This document shows positions 36,186 to 48,330 of a stretch of DNA of 64,000 nt, in pieces. The translations under genes and the position numbers were made by a program. The stretch comes from Sipunculus nudus (taxonomy: Eukaryota; Annelida; Sipuncula; Golfingiida; Sipunculidae): the NCBI GenBank assembly GCA_026874595.1, contig CM049314.1:29651729-29715728 (forward strand). The letters are read 5' to 3'. How positions within the stretch are numbered: the first letter of the stretch is position 1; each line of letters starts with the position of its first letter. The notes beneath the pieces were generated by a model that was given only the letters and a program-made list of their open reading frames with translations, was not told the DNA's origin and made no database searches.

Positions 36186-37680
36186 CAGAGTATATCATAT
36201 GTCGTGGAACTATTCACAGTTAAAATTTACGACAGCAAGCAAAGTTCACAGAAAGGCTTTTACAGAGTTCTCCTTTGCATTAGGCAGAAGCCATTACCGG
36301 TTCACTTAGCTCTAACAAGGTTTAAAAATAAACACGGGGCAAGCATAGCTTTGTAGCCAGGTCCTCATATTTCAAGTCAAACCGTCTTCCGATTTTCTGT
36401 TTGAGTGGGTGTATTCAGCGTGCTGCGAAACAGTCCACAACCAAATGTTCAGAACACTAACCTCAGTAAAAATTTTCTTATCTGAAAATAATTTTTTTAA
36501 ACTGATGATATCAGTTAAAAAAACAATTTAAAAGTAGTTGAAAAATATATTTATTTAGAGCTAAAATCCACCCAAAATTATATAATACTGAACATTTCAC
36601 TATTCAGAGAACCTTAAAGCAGCCTCAAGATTGGTACCTAGAATTGGCTAGATTCTTTAAAGGATAAATTGTTGTGTATTTATTTTTAGTGCTAAAGATT
36701 CCCATTAACCTAGAGGGAAACGCTCTTTAATTAAAATCTCTAAGGACACTTTTATGAGGGAGCCTGATATCACCTGTAATACTAATGTAAAGAAATCGAA
36801 TGTAGAGATCCTAATTCTGAAATAAATCTGAACAATGAAGGGCTACAGAAGATTTAAGAGGTTTCTGGGACATATATTCAATAAAAAGTACCATTCCATG
36901 TTATTTTGTATAAAATTTTCATCTTACTTTCCTCCATCGAAGATGCTTTCAAATTTTACATAGACCATGTGTATAAACTATCTTTGGCTTTCTGAAAGAT
37001 GTATTGTTCATGAATAAAACATCATATCATTTCTATATCAGCCAATGCCTTTCCCGTATCGTTGACAAGGGGCCCATAGAGTGTCAGTAGGTTTTATACA
37101 TATTTCTGTTATGGTGAAGGAAACGCAAAATCTCCGACGTGTAGGACGAAAAGAGGATAGCACGACGGTTGTTCCCTGTTAATGCGCCCCTGTATCATAT
37201 GGATTCGACGTAAATAGGTACATATTGTCTCACTGAACAGGCTTACTCTTTGCAAAAATCAATGTTAAGATGCTAATCATCAAAATTTAAAAGACAGTAT
37301 TATATACAGAGGCCGTAAATTGTTAGTCCTTTCATGAATAGTCATTTTATTTAGTTTTTGTAAAGAACTTAACATTGCCATAAGTACATCCTGTAGAGTG
37401 TCAAAGTTAACATATTTCCACTTTATGTCACCATAGCAGGAGTCTCGTGTTAATATTAACTCTGTATGATTAAGTTCTGTCGCCCACTCCTACACGTAAC
37501 ATTTCTCATGCGGAAATGCTAATTGGCGGCGTTTGAAATAAAAGACGTGTTTGCGACACCTGGTGATATCCTCAGATGTCGTTTTAAATGTCAGTCGAAA
37601 CAAGGATGAAAGAACCCATTGAACATCCCTTTACCCGGTGAAATAAATGCCACTGGTAATTAATTGACTTACTGTTAAAA
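36186..37680. other. Intron 1, no feature recognised
   Basis: AT-rich; no supported exon or repeat copy. Confidence 0.35.
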
Positions 37681-37841
37681 CAGGGGCGGAAAAGGATTTA
37701 AGAAAGGGCAGGATCCAACCCAACAAGACGAATAAGAACCTAAAAAAGGCCCTCGGATCCAGAAAGGGGGCAGAGGTCAAGACCAGATTAACTGGATTAA
37801 AATCCTGACCCCCTGGATCCCTCATCTGGATCCGCCACTGT
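37681..37841. mobile_element. Small MITE-like element with CAGKGGCGGA ends
   Basis: Left end CAGGGGCGGAAAAGGATTT and right end GGATCCGCCACTG (reverse complement CAGTGGCGGATCC) form short inverted repeats around 160 bp. Related ends occur at 47.85-48.05 kb and, singly, at 42.89 kb and 53.84 kb. The target duplication was not resolved. Confidence 0.5.
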
Positions 37842-38489
37842 CAAATCAGCGCTCTTAATCATACTCATAGTGTATTATTTAATTTTATTTTTTTATTTTT
37901 TATTTTTTATTATTTTTTAAACATCTTCCCAGGGTCAAGGTCTTTAGCTCGGTTGGGCAGAGACCTTGCTTTATGGCCTCCTGGTACGCTATATTATGAA
38001 TTTTGAACAGGCTTGTGATGGAATCTACATTATAACGGCATATCAAATACCTCGTCACAGATGTGAACAGTAAATACAAATTTAAATTGTTCACATGCCT
38101 TATCAACGAGAACACATGAAAGCTAAGTTTTCTACATATTGTTTCCCATTGTCAGACGTTCATAAAAAAATAACCCCCATGGCCAAGACGTGCCGTACAC
38201 CAACGACCTGATTGGTTCAACCTCTATGTTAATAATTCCTGGAATAACACGCTCTTTGGCTCGCTAAAGTTAACGAAGTTAGAGACAGCTCTCAGGAAGG
38301 TGACCTTTTCAGGTGCTCTTTGAACTTCTCCATTAGGTTGCTCGTCCGTTTTTGAAAAAATTATTGTTTTTCAATGACAACGTCTGTCAAATAGGGATAG
38401 CACCATATGGTTTAAGTTATGTCATAAACGAGTCTTCTGAATCTCATATGCACGTGGCTAGGAATATTCCACTGGTCATCATATGGCGT
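37842..38489. other. Intron 1, T-rich tract, no feature
   Basis: ATTTTT-type low complexity at about 37880-37920. Nothing else was recognised. Confidence 0.35.
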
Positions 38490-38509
38490 TAAGCAGTGAT
38501 GTAGTGAAG

Positions 38510-38660
38510 TCCATCCGATTCCGATTGCAAGTCTGAGTCCAGGTCACTCGAGTTCAAGTCCAAGTCAGAGTCACTAAGGTTCGAGTCCAAGTCCACCTTC
38601 TTCGAGTCCGGTCATTTGGAACTCGATTCCGTGTCCGAGTCCGAGTCCAATACAATTCCT
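38510..38660. repeat. Degenerate GAGTCCAAGTCC flank of the 47-bp satellite
   Basis: Irregular spacing of GAGTCC, CAAGTC and ACTCGAGTTC words, like a decayed edge of the array that follows. Similar words recur at 45140-45180. Confidence 0.6.
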
Positions 38661-38844
38661 ATTATTTAAAAAAAATTAAAACAGAGATATTTAAGATAAT
38701 AATGCAACTTGAATGTTTAAAAACGTTTAGTCCTGATGCAGAGCTGAGGCTTGGTATCTACTGTCTTATTTTATTTTTTTTTCTGTTGGTATTTCACCCG
38801 AGTATACAATATTCTCGAGTTCTCACCCCCATGTCTGAGTACAT

Positions 38845-39245
38845 GTCCGAGTCCAAGGCCCTCGAGTCCAAGTCCGAGTCCTTAAAAAAGTTGACTACAG
38901 TCCGGACTCGAGTCCAAGTCCGAGTCCTTAAAAAAAGTTGACTAAAGTCAGGACTCGACTCCAAGTCCGAGTCTTTAGAAAAAGTTGACTACAGTCCAGA
39001 CTCGAGTCTTAGTCCGAGTCCTTAAAAAAAGTTGACTACAGTCCGGACTCGAGTCCAAGTCCGAGTCCTTAAAAAAATTGACTACAGTCTGGACTCGAGT
39101 CCAAGTCCGAGTCCATAATAAAAGTTGACTACAGTCCGGACTCGAGTCCAAGTCCGAGTCCATAATAAAAGTTGACTACATTCCAGACTCGAGTCCAAGT
39201 CCGAGTCCATAATAAAAGATGACGACAGTCCGGACTCGAATCCTA
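38845..39245. repeat. 47-bp tandem satellite, about eight units
   Basis: Each unit begins GTCCGGACTCGAGTCC, continues AAGTCCGAGTCC, then an A-rich TTAAAAAAA or ATAATAAAA linker and GTTGACTACA. GGACTCGAGTCC is a perfect 12-bp palindrome present in most units. The linker changes from TTAAAAAAA in early units to ATAATAAAA in the last three, showing local homogenisation. The minus-strand frame repeating DSDLDSSPDCSQ is a by-product. Confidence 0.92.
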
Positions 39246-41310
39246 GGACTGAATTGAGTCCTACACCATTGTCGATAAGCTAATAGATTGAAAATTGATT
39301 AAATGTTTCCATTATTATTATTATTATATTCAATTCACCCATCATGCTTCTTTATATGGTAATGTATAAAGGATATATTAATAATTTTGCTTATATTCTG
39401 GCGCATATTTGACATTTGCTGTACAAGGCACTTTGCTGACACCTGGTCATTATCCTGTCGGGTTTGAGTGTCAACAATAGTACGTGACAGGTTAGATTCA
39501 CTATAAACTGAGAAAACAAAATAATTTCTTAACACTTAGGATATCTGATAAAGGAATTGCCATACGATCGGTGGAGAACACGGCATTAAAGCTGAAACCC
39601 TTATTAACGGATTCAGACTATTAAGTGGACATTGTATATAAATAGTAAAAATGTACAGCCTCAACCTTTATTAGAGGAATTAAGGTTGCGGACTTTTTGT
39701 TCCACTGATATAACACAGTCAACAGAGATGCCAGAGTGACATCTCAAGCGTGGTCGGAAAGGTTGATGAAAATCTCAATGAGGGAAGAAATCGCCTCCCA
39801 GTTTTCACCAAGCCTCGCTGCTTCAGGTCTCATGTCATTTAAACAAAAAACAGACCGCTTATTTTTAAGTTTGGTTGTTTTCCTAGAACACCAACCATGT
39901 TCGGACAAGATTCCGTTAAACTCTACAGTCAGAATATTGGTAAATCTCTCTTCGTGTTAGTCGAATCTTCTGTCACATATTATTTCCACGGGTTGATTGA
40001 CAGCTAGGTCCGGTGAGGGACAGATGATGAGGGGACTAATTTTAGACTTTAGTAGTTTGCACAATTAGATTCAAGTATAAGTTTTATTTTATCAGCAATG
40101 GCCTAATGCTTAGATTACCGGCTTTATCCTATGATATGATTCTAATAGGAGAGGCGGACATTTCAGTGCAGTTTTCATCATGACTTTAGTGTCACAACAC
40201 GGAGTAGTTCATTTTCTTGTAATTAAGTTTGCCTGCCGAGCTGTGGAACGGAGAGAAAAGACAAACGTCACATTTGTTACATAATTCTTCTACAAGAAAA
40301 TGCTGTTTAAGTGTAGTCTGTATTGGAGTCGGCAAGTCCATCTTTTAACTATGGTTAATTCAACCATTCCCTTTCCTTTAGAATTCCTAAACGAACTTAT
40401 CAGTTTTTTATGAGGTTTTCATGGATTGATTTCAAGTTGTTGTTATTTTAAAGTCCAGTATAATTAGCCTTGCATGACAAATTTGTGTCTAAGCTTTGGT
40501 TTATTAACCGGAATGCGAAGGGATTCAACTTAATTAAGGAACCGATTTTGTCGGAATGCTCTATGGACCAAAATGCGGTCTGAATTTCCTTGGATCTGTT
40601 CAGGAAGTGCATTATCTTAAACTTCTGGAGCAATCTGATACCAGCCAATTATAAAAGGACAGGCAAATCTGCACAAGATAATCTGGTCCACGTTTATTAC
40701 ATGACGCTTATTTTGTTAGAGCCATTGCGTACCGGTTTTTCGCCTCAAACAAACATAAAATTTGTTTCAAAGGGAAACTTAAAATCCGCTAGCTTTGTTT
40801 TTGTTTCTGTTTAATTTTACAAGGATATTTGCCTAAATAATAACCATATAAACGAATTACAGGTCACTGCAGTGTCAAAATATTGATTATTTTCCACTCG
40901 CGGTTCGGTTCGCATGGGTGACGAAACTTTAAATGTACTGTGTTCATGCTCGTTCAGTAAGAAAACGGGTCGGACACGTCAAAGGCAGATTTTTATTAAT
41001 AATATTCGCATCTGAAGGTTCAAACTGATTAAACTAATACGAAAAATACTGATTATATATAACAGAGGTTAATTGTACATATTAATCCAACAAGTATACG
41101 TATATTTATACAAACACAAACACAATTTAGATAAATACACTATAAAACGTAATGTTTGGAATGCTCGTAGAATGAAAATGTTTTTATTTGTGCCAGAAAA
41201 GGAATATATCATGGTTTACATCCCTAGAGTTTCAAACCGGGCTTCGGCAGAGATTCCAGCCTTACATATGTGTCAAAACGATATTGTCTTCATGTAACAC
41301 ATGCGGGTTG
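39246..41310. other. Intron 1, no feature recognised
   Basis: A short ATT run lies at 39313-39328. No supported exon or repeat copy. Confidence 0.35.
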
Positions 41311-41317
41311 TTTGCTG

Positions 41318-41455
41318 AGAACTGGGCGGGGGGGGGGGGGACCAATCCACATTACCGTAAATAAACGTACATTACCGTAAATAAATTGTGTTTGTGGGGG
41401 GAAGGGGGACCAGGTGTGTGTGGGGGGGGGGGGGGTGCCCTCCTTTCGCCACTGA
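41318..41455. repeat. G-tract-rich repeat with duplicated ATTACCGTAAATAAA
   Basis: G tracts at about 41328-41340 and 41422-41435 flank two copies of CATTACCGTAAATAAA (41350, 41371). The right edge TTCGCCACTGAAC resembles the CAGTGGCG element ends. Confidence 0.55.
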
Positions 41456-44408
41456 ACAAGGCCAATAGCAAATAACATAATTAAAGGTTAAATAATCGAA
41501 TACGCTCAGAACGATTGCGTTTGGGAATATTATTTATACGAATAATCGTCCTTCTTTTCCTACTCACGTGGAACAGAAACCTTAGATGTCTAGATTTTTC
41601 CGCCTGTCTTCATTCACCGACAGGGAATGGCTTCCAATGTTTCTGGTCTCAAATAATATTCACCAGATCGTTGATCTGTGTAAGAGGATTCTTGGTCGGT
41701 TCAACCAACAAAGAAAGCCACGTGAGCGTATAATGAATTTAGACCATTAAATGGACGTATTTCTTCAGTAAAAGCTATTGAATGAGATTGGAAATGAAAA
41801 GATCCATCGATTTTTACATGGTTTTACCCGATGGAAACAAACATGGCGAAGTCATATTCGCTCAAGATTCATATTTTTCATAACAGCTGCCAACAGTAGA
41901 ATTATAGGTTTTTACAGGTCATAGCCCTTCTCCTGATCTTACATTTTCCGGTCTCTGCCATACCACTGGTCAACATTTGTCGATTCTTGGCGCCAAAGCC
42001 ACTAAAATGTCTACAACATGTAATGAGATCTTACAAGATTCGGTAAACATTCCATCGACAAGGCGGCCTCCAAGAACACGATCAAGAATAAATAAGTTAA
42101 AAATCTCTTCCACTGACTGCAGAGAAATCTGTCTCGTCCTTGTTTTGTCAACTTTCTCCCCGCCAGAGGCAAAGATCTTCACTCTTATTGTGTAATTCCT
42201 TGGAAATTCCTCGCCATCAATTCAATTAATCTCCGCCCGCTATGATGGCATATTAACATAAATGAATGGAGGGTACAAGAAAATGATGGTGCTTTGTGAC
42301 GGTCTGCTGGGGCTAGGGCCCTTAAGGTGCTAAGAAATGTACTCTCGGTTCTCCGGTGCAGAACTCCTACATGTAATGATAACAAGGTAATTTCTCTAAT
42401 ATGTATCTGAATGTCCCTAATTAGGCTGTTTCTTCCTGCCCTCATCATTATCCTGGGTTGCGTCTAAGGACAAACTGTATTTATGGCAAATTTCCTAAAT
42501 ATTGCCAGTGATGATTAGTCATATTGTCATAATGCAAAACGATTGGTGTTGCCCCGTGGCCTGAGGGCAACGAACATAATTAAACTAGCACCAGGTTAAA
42601 TTAATATAATGGGGTTATATTATATATTGACAATTAAAATATTGTTACTGAAACAATGGATTTCCTTGAAGTGCCAATCGACAGACAGAAAGAAATATCA
42701 TATCTCGACAAACTATCATAAATCTTATCAGGAGCCCCTAATTACATTTTCAGATGACAGTTTGTAGAACTTTCTTACTTTCAAGGAATGTAAAATGTTA
42801 GAAAACTGAGTCAAACATGGACTACTAGTATTAAGAATAGCCGGATAATTAATAATTACAATCCCATGATAAGATGGCTACAGTCAGAACCAGGGGCGGA
42901 TGAAGGAGTTTAGAATAGCCGGCTGCCTGGGATGGGTTCATATAGCGATGCCACGAAGCGACAGACCCAAGGTCTGAAGTGCCGAAGAGGAAGGTAATAT
43001 ATATGTTGTCCTAATATTATAATATATTTATAAATGAATAAGTTTATGAATAATATTAAGCGTAGCCGTCATACCTCCATACCTTAAAACTGCTCTATTT
43101 TAAAATTTAAATTTATGAAGATTGTTGAGGAATTCTATTTCACATGATGTGGGTCCACATAATTTTTTCATAAATGCTACTTTCATTAACATGTCAAAAG
43201 GGACTAATTCAAAAAATAATAGGTGTTGCTTTTATGTTTGTGTCCAACCCAACGTAGCTCTCAGGAACTTCGCCTGAAAGCCATTAAAACATGTGCCATT
43301 CCGATACGTTACCAAAATTTAAGATGTAAAGATTTATGGGTTTGCGTATCGTATTCCTCACTTTCATTCAAATCTTTTTTAATCTGCATTAGTGACATTT
43401 AGAGAAAGACGGAGGCGGCGGTACTTGTGGTGGGTCTAGGTCCGCCATTTTCTTATCTTTTTGCTGATCAAGTTTAATGTATACCGCAAAAAAAAGAACA
43501 GCGAAGTAGTTGATGGTATATCACTTTAAAAGTCATGACCATAATAAATTTAATGATCTGCTCTACATTGCGTCACTGCCATTCAAAGAGGGATTGGTGA
43601 GATCAAACGATTAAATAACTGTTCTCATCGGGACTATGTTCAATACGCAAATAACTTTAATAACAACGTAACGAAAGATATTAAGAGAACATAAAATTCT
43701 ACCTTCTGAGTCTCACATGACTGGGTTTTACATAGCAAAACATGAAACGGCAGCAAGTATTCATAGCCGCAATTTGTATGCTGAATAGACAGTGCTGGTT
43801 CCCCTCGTGGCAGCCCTGTGGCCGCATTACCTCGCCTGTTGATGAGTGTGAGTCAGTAGCCAGGCAGTGCTGTAGCCAGTACTGACTTGATAATTTTAGC
43901 TTTTACGAGTGACCCAACTCGGGATGTCACCATTTGTGGGATCGATCTGACATTAGAAAAGGTTTAATGTCATGGATTATATAGCCCTCATCTGTTTCTG
44001 ATCGTTTCCAAGACCGCAGTTCGCCATTCACTCGCAGGTCTGGTACTAAATCTTGTTCTGTTGTTGTACCCCCGGGCACCACAAGGACGTATGCTATGAC
44101 CGGGTCATCAGGACGTGTTTGTATTTATGACGGCGGATTTGCCAGTAACTCCTCAGTCAGACAGAAAACATACATAATTGATCCCAGCCGGTACCAACCA
44201 CATGTTCTTGAAAGTTCTCCTATAGTTTATTTCTTTAAGATGAATATACACAATACATACTATACTTTTGTGGCATCGTTTATTATAGATTAATACATAT
44301 GTGATCACAGAGCGAGCTTTGACTTGAAGTTGTGTATTGAGCCATAAGTTTGAATTTATAGTGACAGATATGCTGTGCAGTGAAAAAAGGTTGATTTTTT
44401 TAAATAAT
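41456..44408. other. Intron 1, mostly featureless
   Basis: No exon. CAGGGGCGGATGAAGG at 42892 may be one end of a CAGKGGCGGA element. The stretch 41940-42460 is moderately GC and free of simple repeats; mirrored frames (about 70 codons each strand) show no domain. Confidence 0.3.
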
Positions 44409-44465
44409 ACTTCTACTACTACTACTACTACTACTTCTACTACTCCTACTAATACTACTACTACT

Positions 44466-44503
<38 letters not shown>

Positions 44504-44640
44504 GTATTTATATAGCGCCAGTTGTCCGATTGTCGGACTTACAACGCAAGTCACACACGCACTCACACCCACTGGCAAAGCAGAATTTCCTGCCCTCTGT
44601 ACCTCAACCTTAGCCCATATTCTATCTGACCTTCCACCGC
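44409..44640. repeat. (TAC)n and (TAA)n microsatellites abutting a TATTTATATAGCGCC repeat
   Basis: TAC units (44409-44465, with interruptions) run into about 11 TAA units (44466-44501), then AGTATTTATATAGCGCC. In many invertebrate genomes a TATATAGCGC word follows a trinucleotide tail at the end of a retroposon (recalled association). The following 120 bp would be that repeat's body. Confidence 0.65.
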
Positions 44641-47600
44641 GTACCTGTCCTTTGTAATTCCCTTACAAAAAAGTTATACATATAAATGAACAATTGTTTT
44701 CCGAAAAAGAAAAAATTGTTTAAATTGGTTTTAAATAATGTAAGAATCGGCATTTTAACTCAACTTGTGCAACGAATGAGTGTCAACATCCCGGCCATAA
44801 CCAATTGATCTTTAAGCGTGATGTTCTGGTTAGACTAAAGAGTGCAGTATCACGTGATATAGCACCTAGAACCACTTCGTGTACAATATCATCAGCTGTA
44901 GATATCCGGTAGATAAACTGCCAGTCATAGACAGATCAACCAGAAGGGTGACTTACAGACTGACGATCCGTCGTATGATCAGTCAGCCACACCTAGGTGA
45001 GAGGTCACACTGGTCCTCGGGTAAACCGGCTGTATATAAAAAATCTTTACAAAATCAATACAAGAATAAACAATCTGTCTATGATAAACACCTTTTTGAC
45101 CTCCCTGAGTTTTAGTAATTTTAAGTAGTCGGTCCACACCATCCTAGTCCAAGCCACTCGAGGGTAAGTCCGAGTCTTGTAGAGCCCGAATACAATAAAG
45201 ATATCTTAATCTAAAAGAACTTACCATGTAGAGTTTTTGTTATCATTTACACATACTTAATACTTTAAAATTACATTACATTCAGCTGAGATAAAGATTT
45301 TTTAATGGTTTGTGAATAGTCCATATATATGATTCTCTATAGTATATTACCCCATGTGAACGCAAACGTTTCCAATTTGACCCGAAAGAGACGACTCGAC
45401 ATGAAATTTCAAACCCTGCCCTCTCAGTCAGTGTCAATGAAAATGTGGAATCGAGTCCCGACTAGAGGCCTGCACCACTGGCACCCAGGGATTGAAATGT
45501 GTCTCCTTTTTACACAATAACAATTAAAGTCTGATTAAAATGAATATTCCAATCAGTTCCAAATAAAAAGGCTGGACACCGTATCTCGATCGGACAAAAC
45601 TTGATGCTAAACCAGTGAAACAATGGAAGGTGTAAACAAACTTAAAAACCAGGAGATTCAGTCACGGTAGATCCTGTATGGCTATACATGCATCTTGATG
45701 CAAAGTTGCTATGTGAAGACATGTTTTAAAATAAAAACTTTGATTTCATAACCTTGAGTCACTACAAAATATTTGGGGATATCTGGTAACGCATGCATAT
45801 ATATATATACATTTATTTATTCAAACTCCATGTAGGCTAGCTAGCGCTGGGTATTTCAATTTAGTTTTGAATGCAAAGTCATGCATCTTTGGTCAACAAT
45901 CCCCCTACAGTTTTACAAACATAAGCAACTCTGCGGCCACAGACGACGTCAACCTTCTCCCGGTGACAATTTTCAGCGCTCATAGCATGAACTAATTAAT
46001 ACTAATGATGTAATCGGACTATAGATAATGCCTCTACCCACTGACGAAATCATTAATTATATGTAGGCAATGAATATATATGCTTACATTGCCATAGTTA
46101 CTCCATGTCAGGTTGGCCCTAAGCAAACCAGTTGGTTTACTATATGTTCGATGCATGTTTAATATAAGTAACCTGGGTGTAATGTTCCAAACTGACTTTT
46201 AAATTAGAATTATCCCAGAGATTAGGATTCACAGCGTATTTTTTCTTCAAGTCTGGTTTACCAAGTTAATTATCGGTGCAAGTTCCAGGCCTCCAAGTCA
46301 GTTTTAATCAAGCTGACTTGGGACTATTAATGAAGAAGATACAAACTTCAGAATAATTTGACATGGGAAATTGGACGGGTACGGACTGATAACGGATCAT
46401 ATTAATTTGTTAATGATGTATATAGCTATATAGGTACCAATTGTACAGTCATTCTTTGAGTAAACAGGGATTTAGATATGTATGTCCTGTATTGTACTTT
46501 TATTCACGTGATAACTTCCGTCAGAAAAAAAAAACCGCACACATAAAGCAATTTTATGCTTGTGGCACTTTACTTTTTTGTACACCTAAAACTGCCACTC
46601 GGCGTCAATTGCTTTGATTAATGTTATGAAGACTGATCACTATAGACTTGACTCCCTGTATAAAACACCACCATTGTAGATAATTTGGATGTGTCGGCGG
46701 TGACATCTGCCGCTTTAATGAGAAAGTGAATGTTGCCATATGGTTCTTGTTTCAGCGACTGAATAATGAAACGGCTCCGTCCTGATGTTAATTAGGACAC
46801 AGGTGTTTAGTCTGATCACTTCTCACAGCACAGCAGTAACGGCAGGGATGGTCGGGGAGCTCGCAATATCTGTAACGTATGAATACCAAACTATTTGCAC
46901 CACAGATTGTCCATTTACATGAAATGATACCTTTCCTTGCGAACAGCTCTGTGGTTATCTACTTCTAAATTATGGAATATAAAGCTGACACTGATTTCTA
47001 TTTTAATGATACCTATCATATGGACAAACCAGCATGTCACTGGGGTGTCCGTAATTTGCTAATTTTTTTTTTTTTTTAATTTAAGAAGGGTTGGAAGGGT
47101 GGATGATTTCATATTCGTTTCTCGAGTTGACCCATGGCAGAAGGAAAAGGTTGTAGCCCCCCCCCCCCACCTTCCCAGCGAGAAAATATAACAAAGTAAT
47201 CTGAAATCTCTATAAAAAAAATCCTTAAAGGCAATGTGGCAATTTTAAAATAATTATTTTATAATATTCACGTAATGTCTATTGATTTATCCAGCATTCA
47301 TTTCTTATTTATGGACGTAACCGCTTGTTTATTGCACTTGCAATTATGTTCATGTCTTTTACCTTATAATTTTATAACTAATACCTATAGACAGATACAC
47401 ACCATACTAAGATTTAAACATAAGATGGCCCACTTGAATGCTTAGATAATTCTTCATCTTTATCTTAGCTCCATGCGGGAAGAAAGCTTTCGGTTGATAA
47501 ACCTCTCTATTAGAGCATCGGAATTGTTCACAAAAGTCGAATCGAGAGTCGAATCGAAAAGCAACCATTGGTAATTAAATTCAATTGAAACCCTCCTAGC

Positions 47601-47755
47601 GATTCACAGAATTAGAATTAGTCATATTCCAAGAATATTGTTGAGGCATGGCATTACAAGGAAGGGTGTAAGACTCTTCCCTCCCATATCTGTGACTGGC
47701 TCCATGCTCTCGAGGTTAAATATACGAGATTTTTACTTCTTCATTGTTTCAGGAG
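44641..47755. other. Intron 1, no gene recognised; weak satellite relic
   Basis: Words at 45146-45180 (CCTAGTCCAAGCC, ACTCGAGGG, AAGTCCGAGTC) are relics related to the 47-bp satellite. The stretch 45830-46880 is free of obvious repeats and rich in TAATTA/ATTAAT words. Confidence 0.3.
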
Positions 47756-48330
47756 GGTTTAATTTTCGCGATTAACCTTTGAGGAACTTACCCAATGTAG
47801 ACAACCATTATAAGATCAATTAATTAACATATACGAATATCTTGACAATAAGCAGAAGCGGATCCAGGGGAGGGGGTCCAGGGGGTGCCCCCCCCCACCC
47901 CATCAGCCAAAGCAACCTTTTTTAAGGGTTTATGACCACATTTCGCGGCCTGGACCCCTTCTTTTCAGCATCTGGGGACCTTTTTCAAGGTTTTGTCTCT
48001 AGTCCTCTTGGCTTGAACCCCTCCCTTTACAAAATCCTGGATCCGGCCCTGAGAAGTTGAGGGAAATTGGGAAAGGTGAAATTTGATATGCAGTAGTGGT
48101 AGATATACAGCACTCAGCACTATTCATATTACTTAAAATATCAATCTTCGGATTACGGGTAACATAACATACCTGCTTATAGTGACGCAACCGGCGCAAT
48201 ATATGTGACAGGCCGTCGATATTAAAGAATAAATTACTGTTCACCTGTGCAGATGTAGCGTTCTTATCAGGAAGGTTTTATTTTCGAGATAATTTCCCCT
48301 TCGCGAATATCGCTGATGCATGTGAGCCGT
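47756..48330. repeat. CGCGAAAAT-arm pair flanking a nested MITE
   Basis: GAGGGTTTAATTTTCGCGAT at about 47754-47773 and GAAGGTTTTATTTTCGAGAT with TTCGCGAATATCGC at about 48270-48312 resemble the arms at 32.2, 35.0 and 36.1 kb. The element at 47851-48052 lies between them. Confidence 0.5.
47851..48052. mobile_element. MITE-like element with CGGATCCAGG inverted ends
   Basis: Left CAGAAGCGGATCCAGGGG and right CCTGGATCCGGCCCTG are inverted repeats about 200 bp apart. A C tract at about 47889-47897 sits near the left end. No coding capacity. Confidence 0.6.

Noticed and set aside
38845-39245. CRISPR-like array of direct repeats
   Set aside because: The 47-bp units are contiguous with no unique spacers and the genome is animal; it is a satellite.
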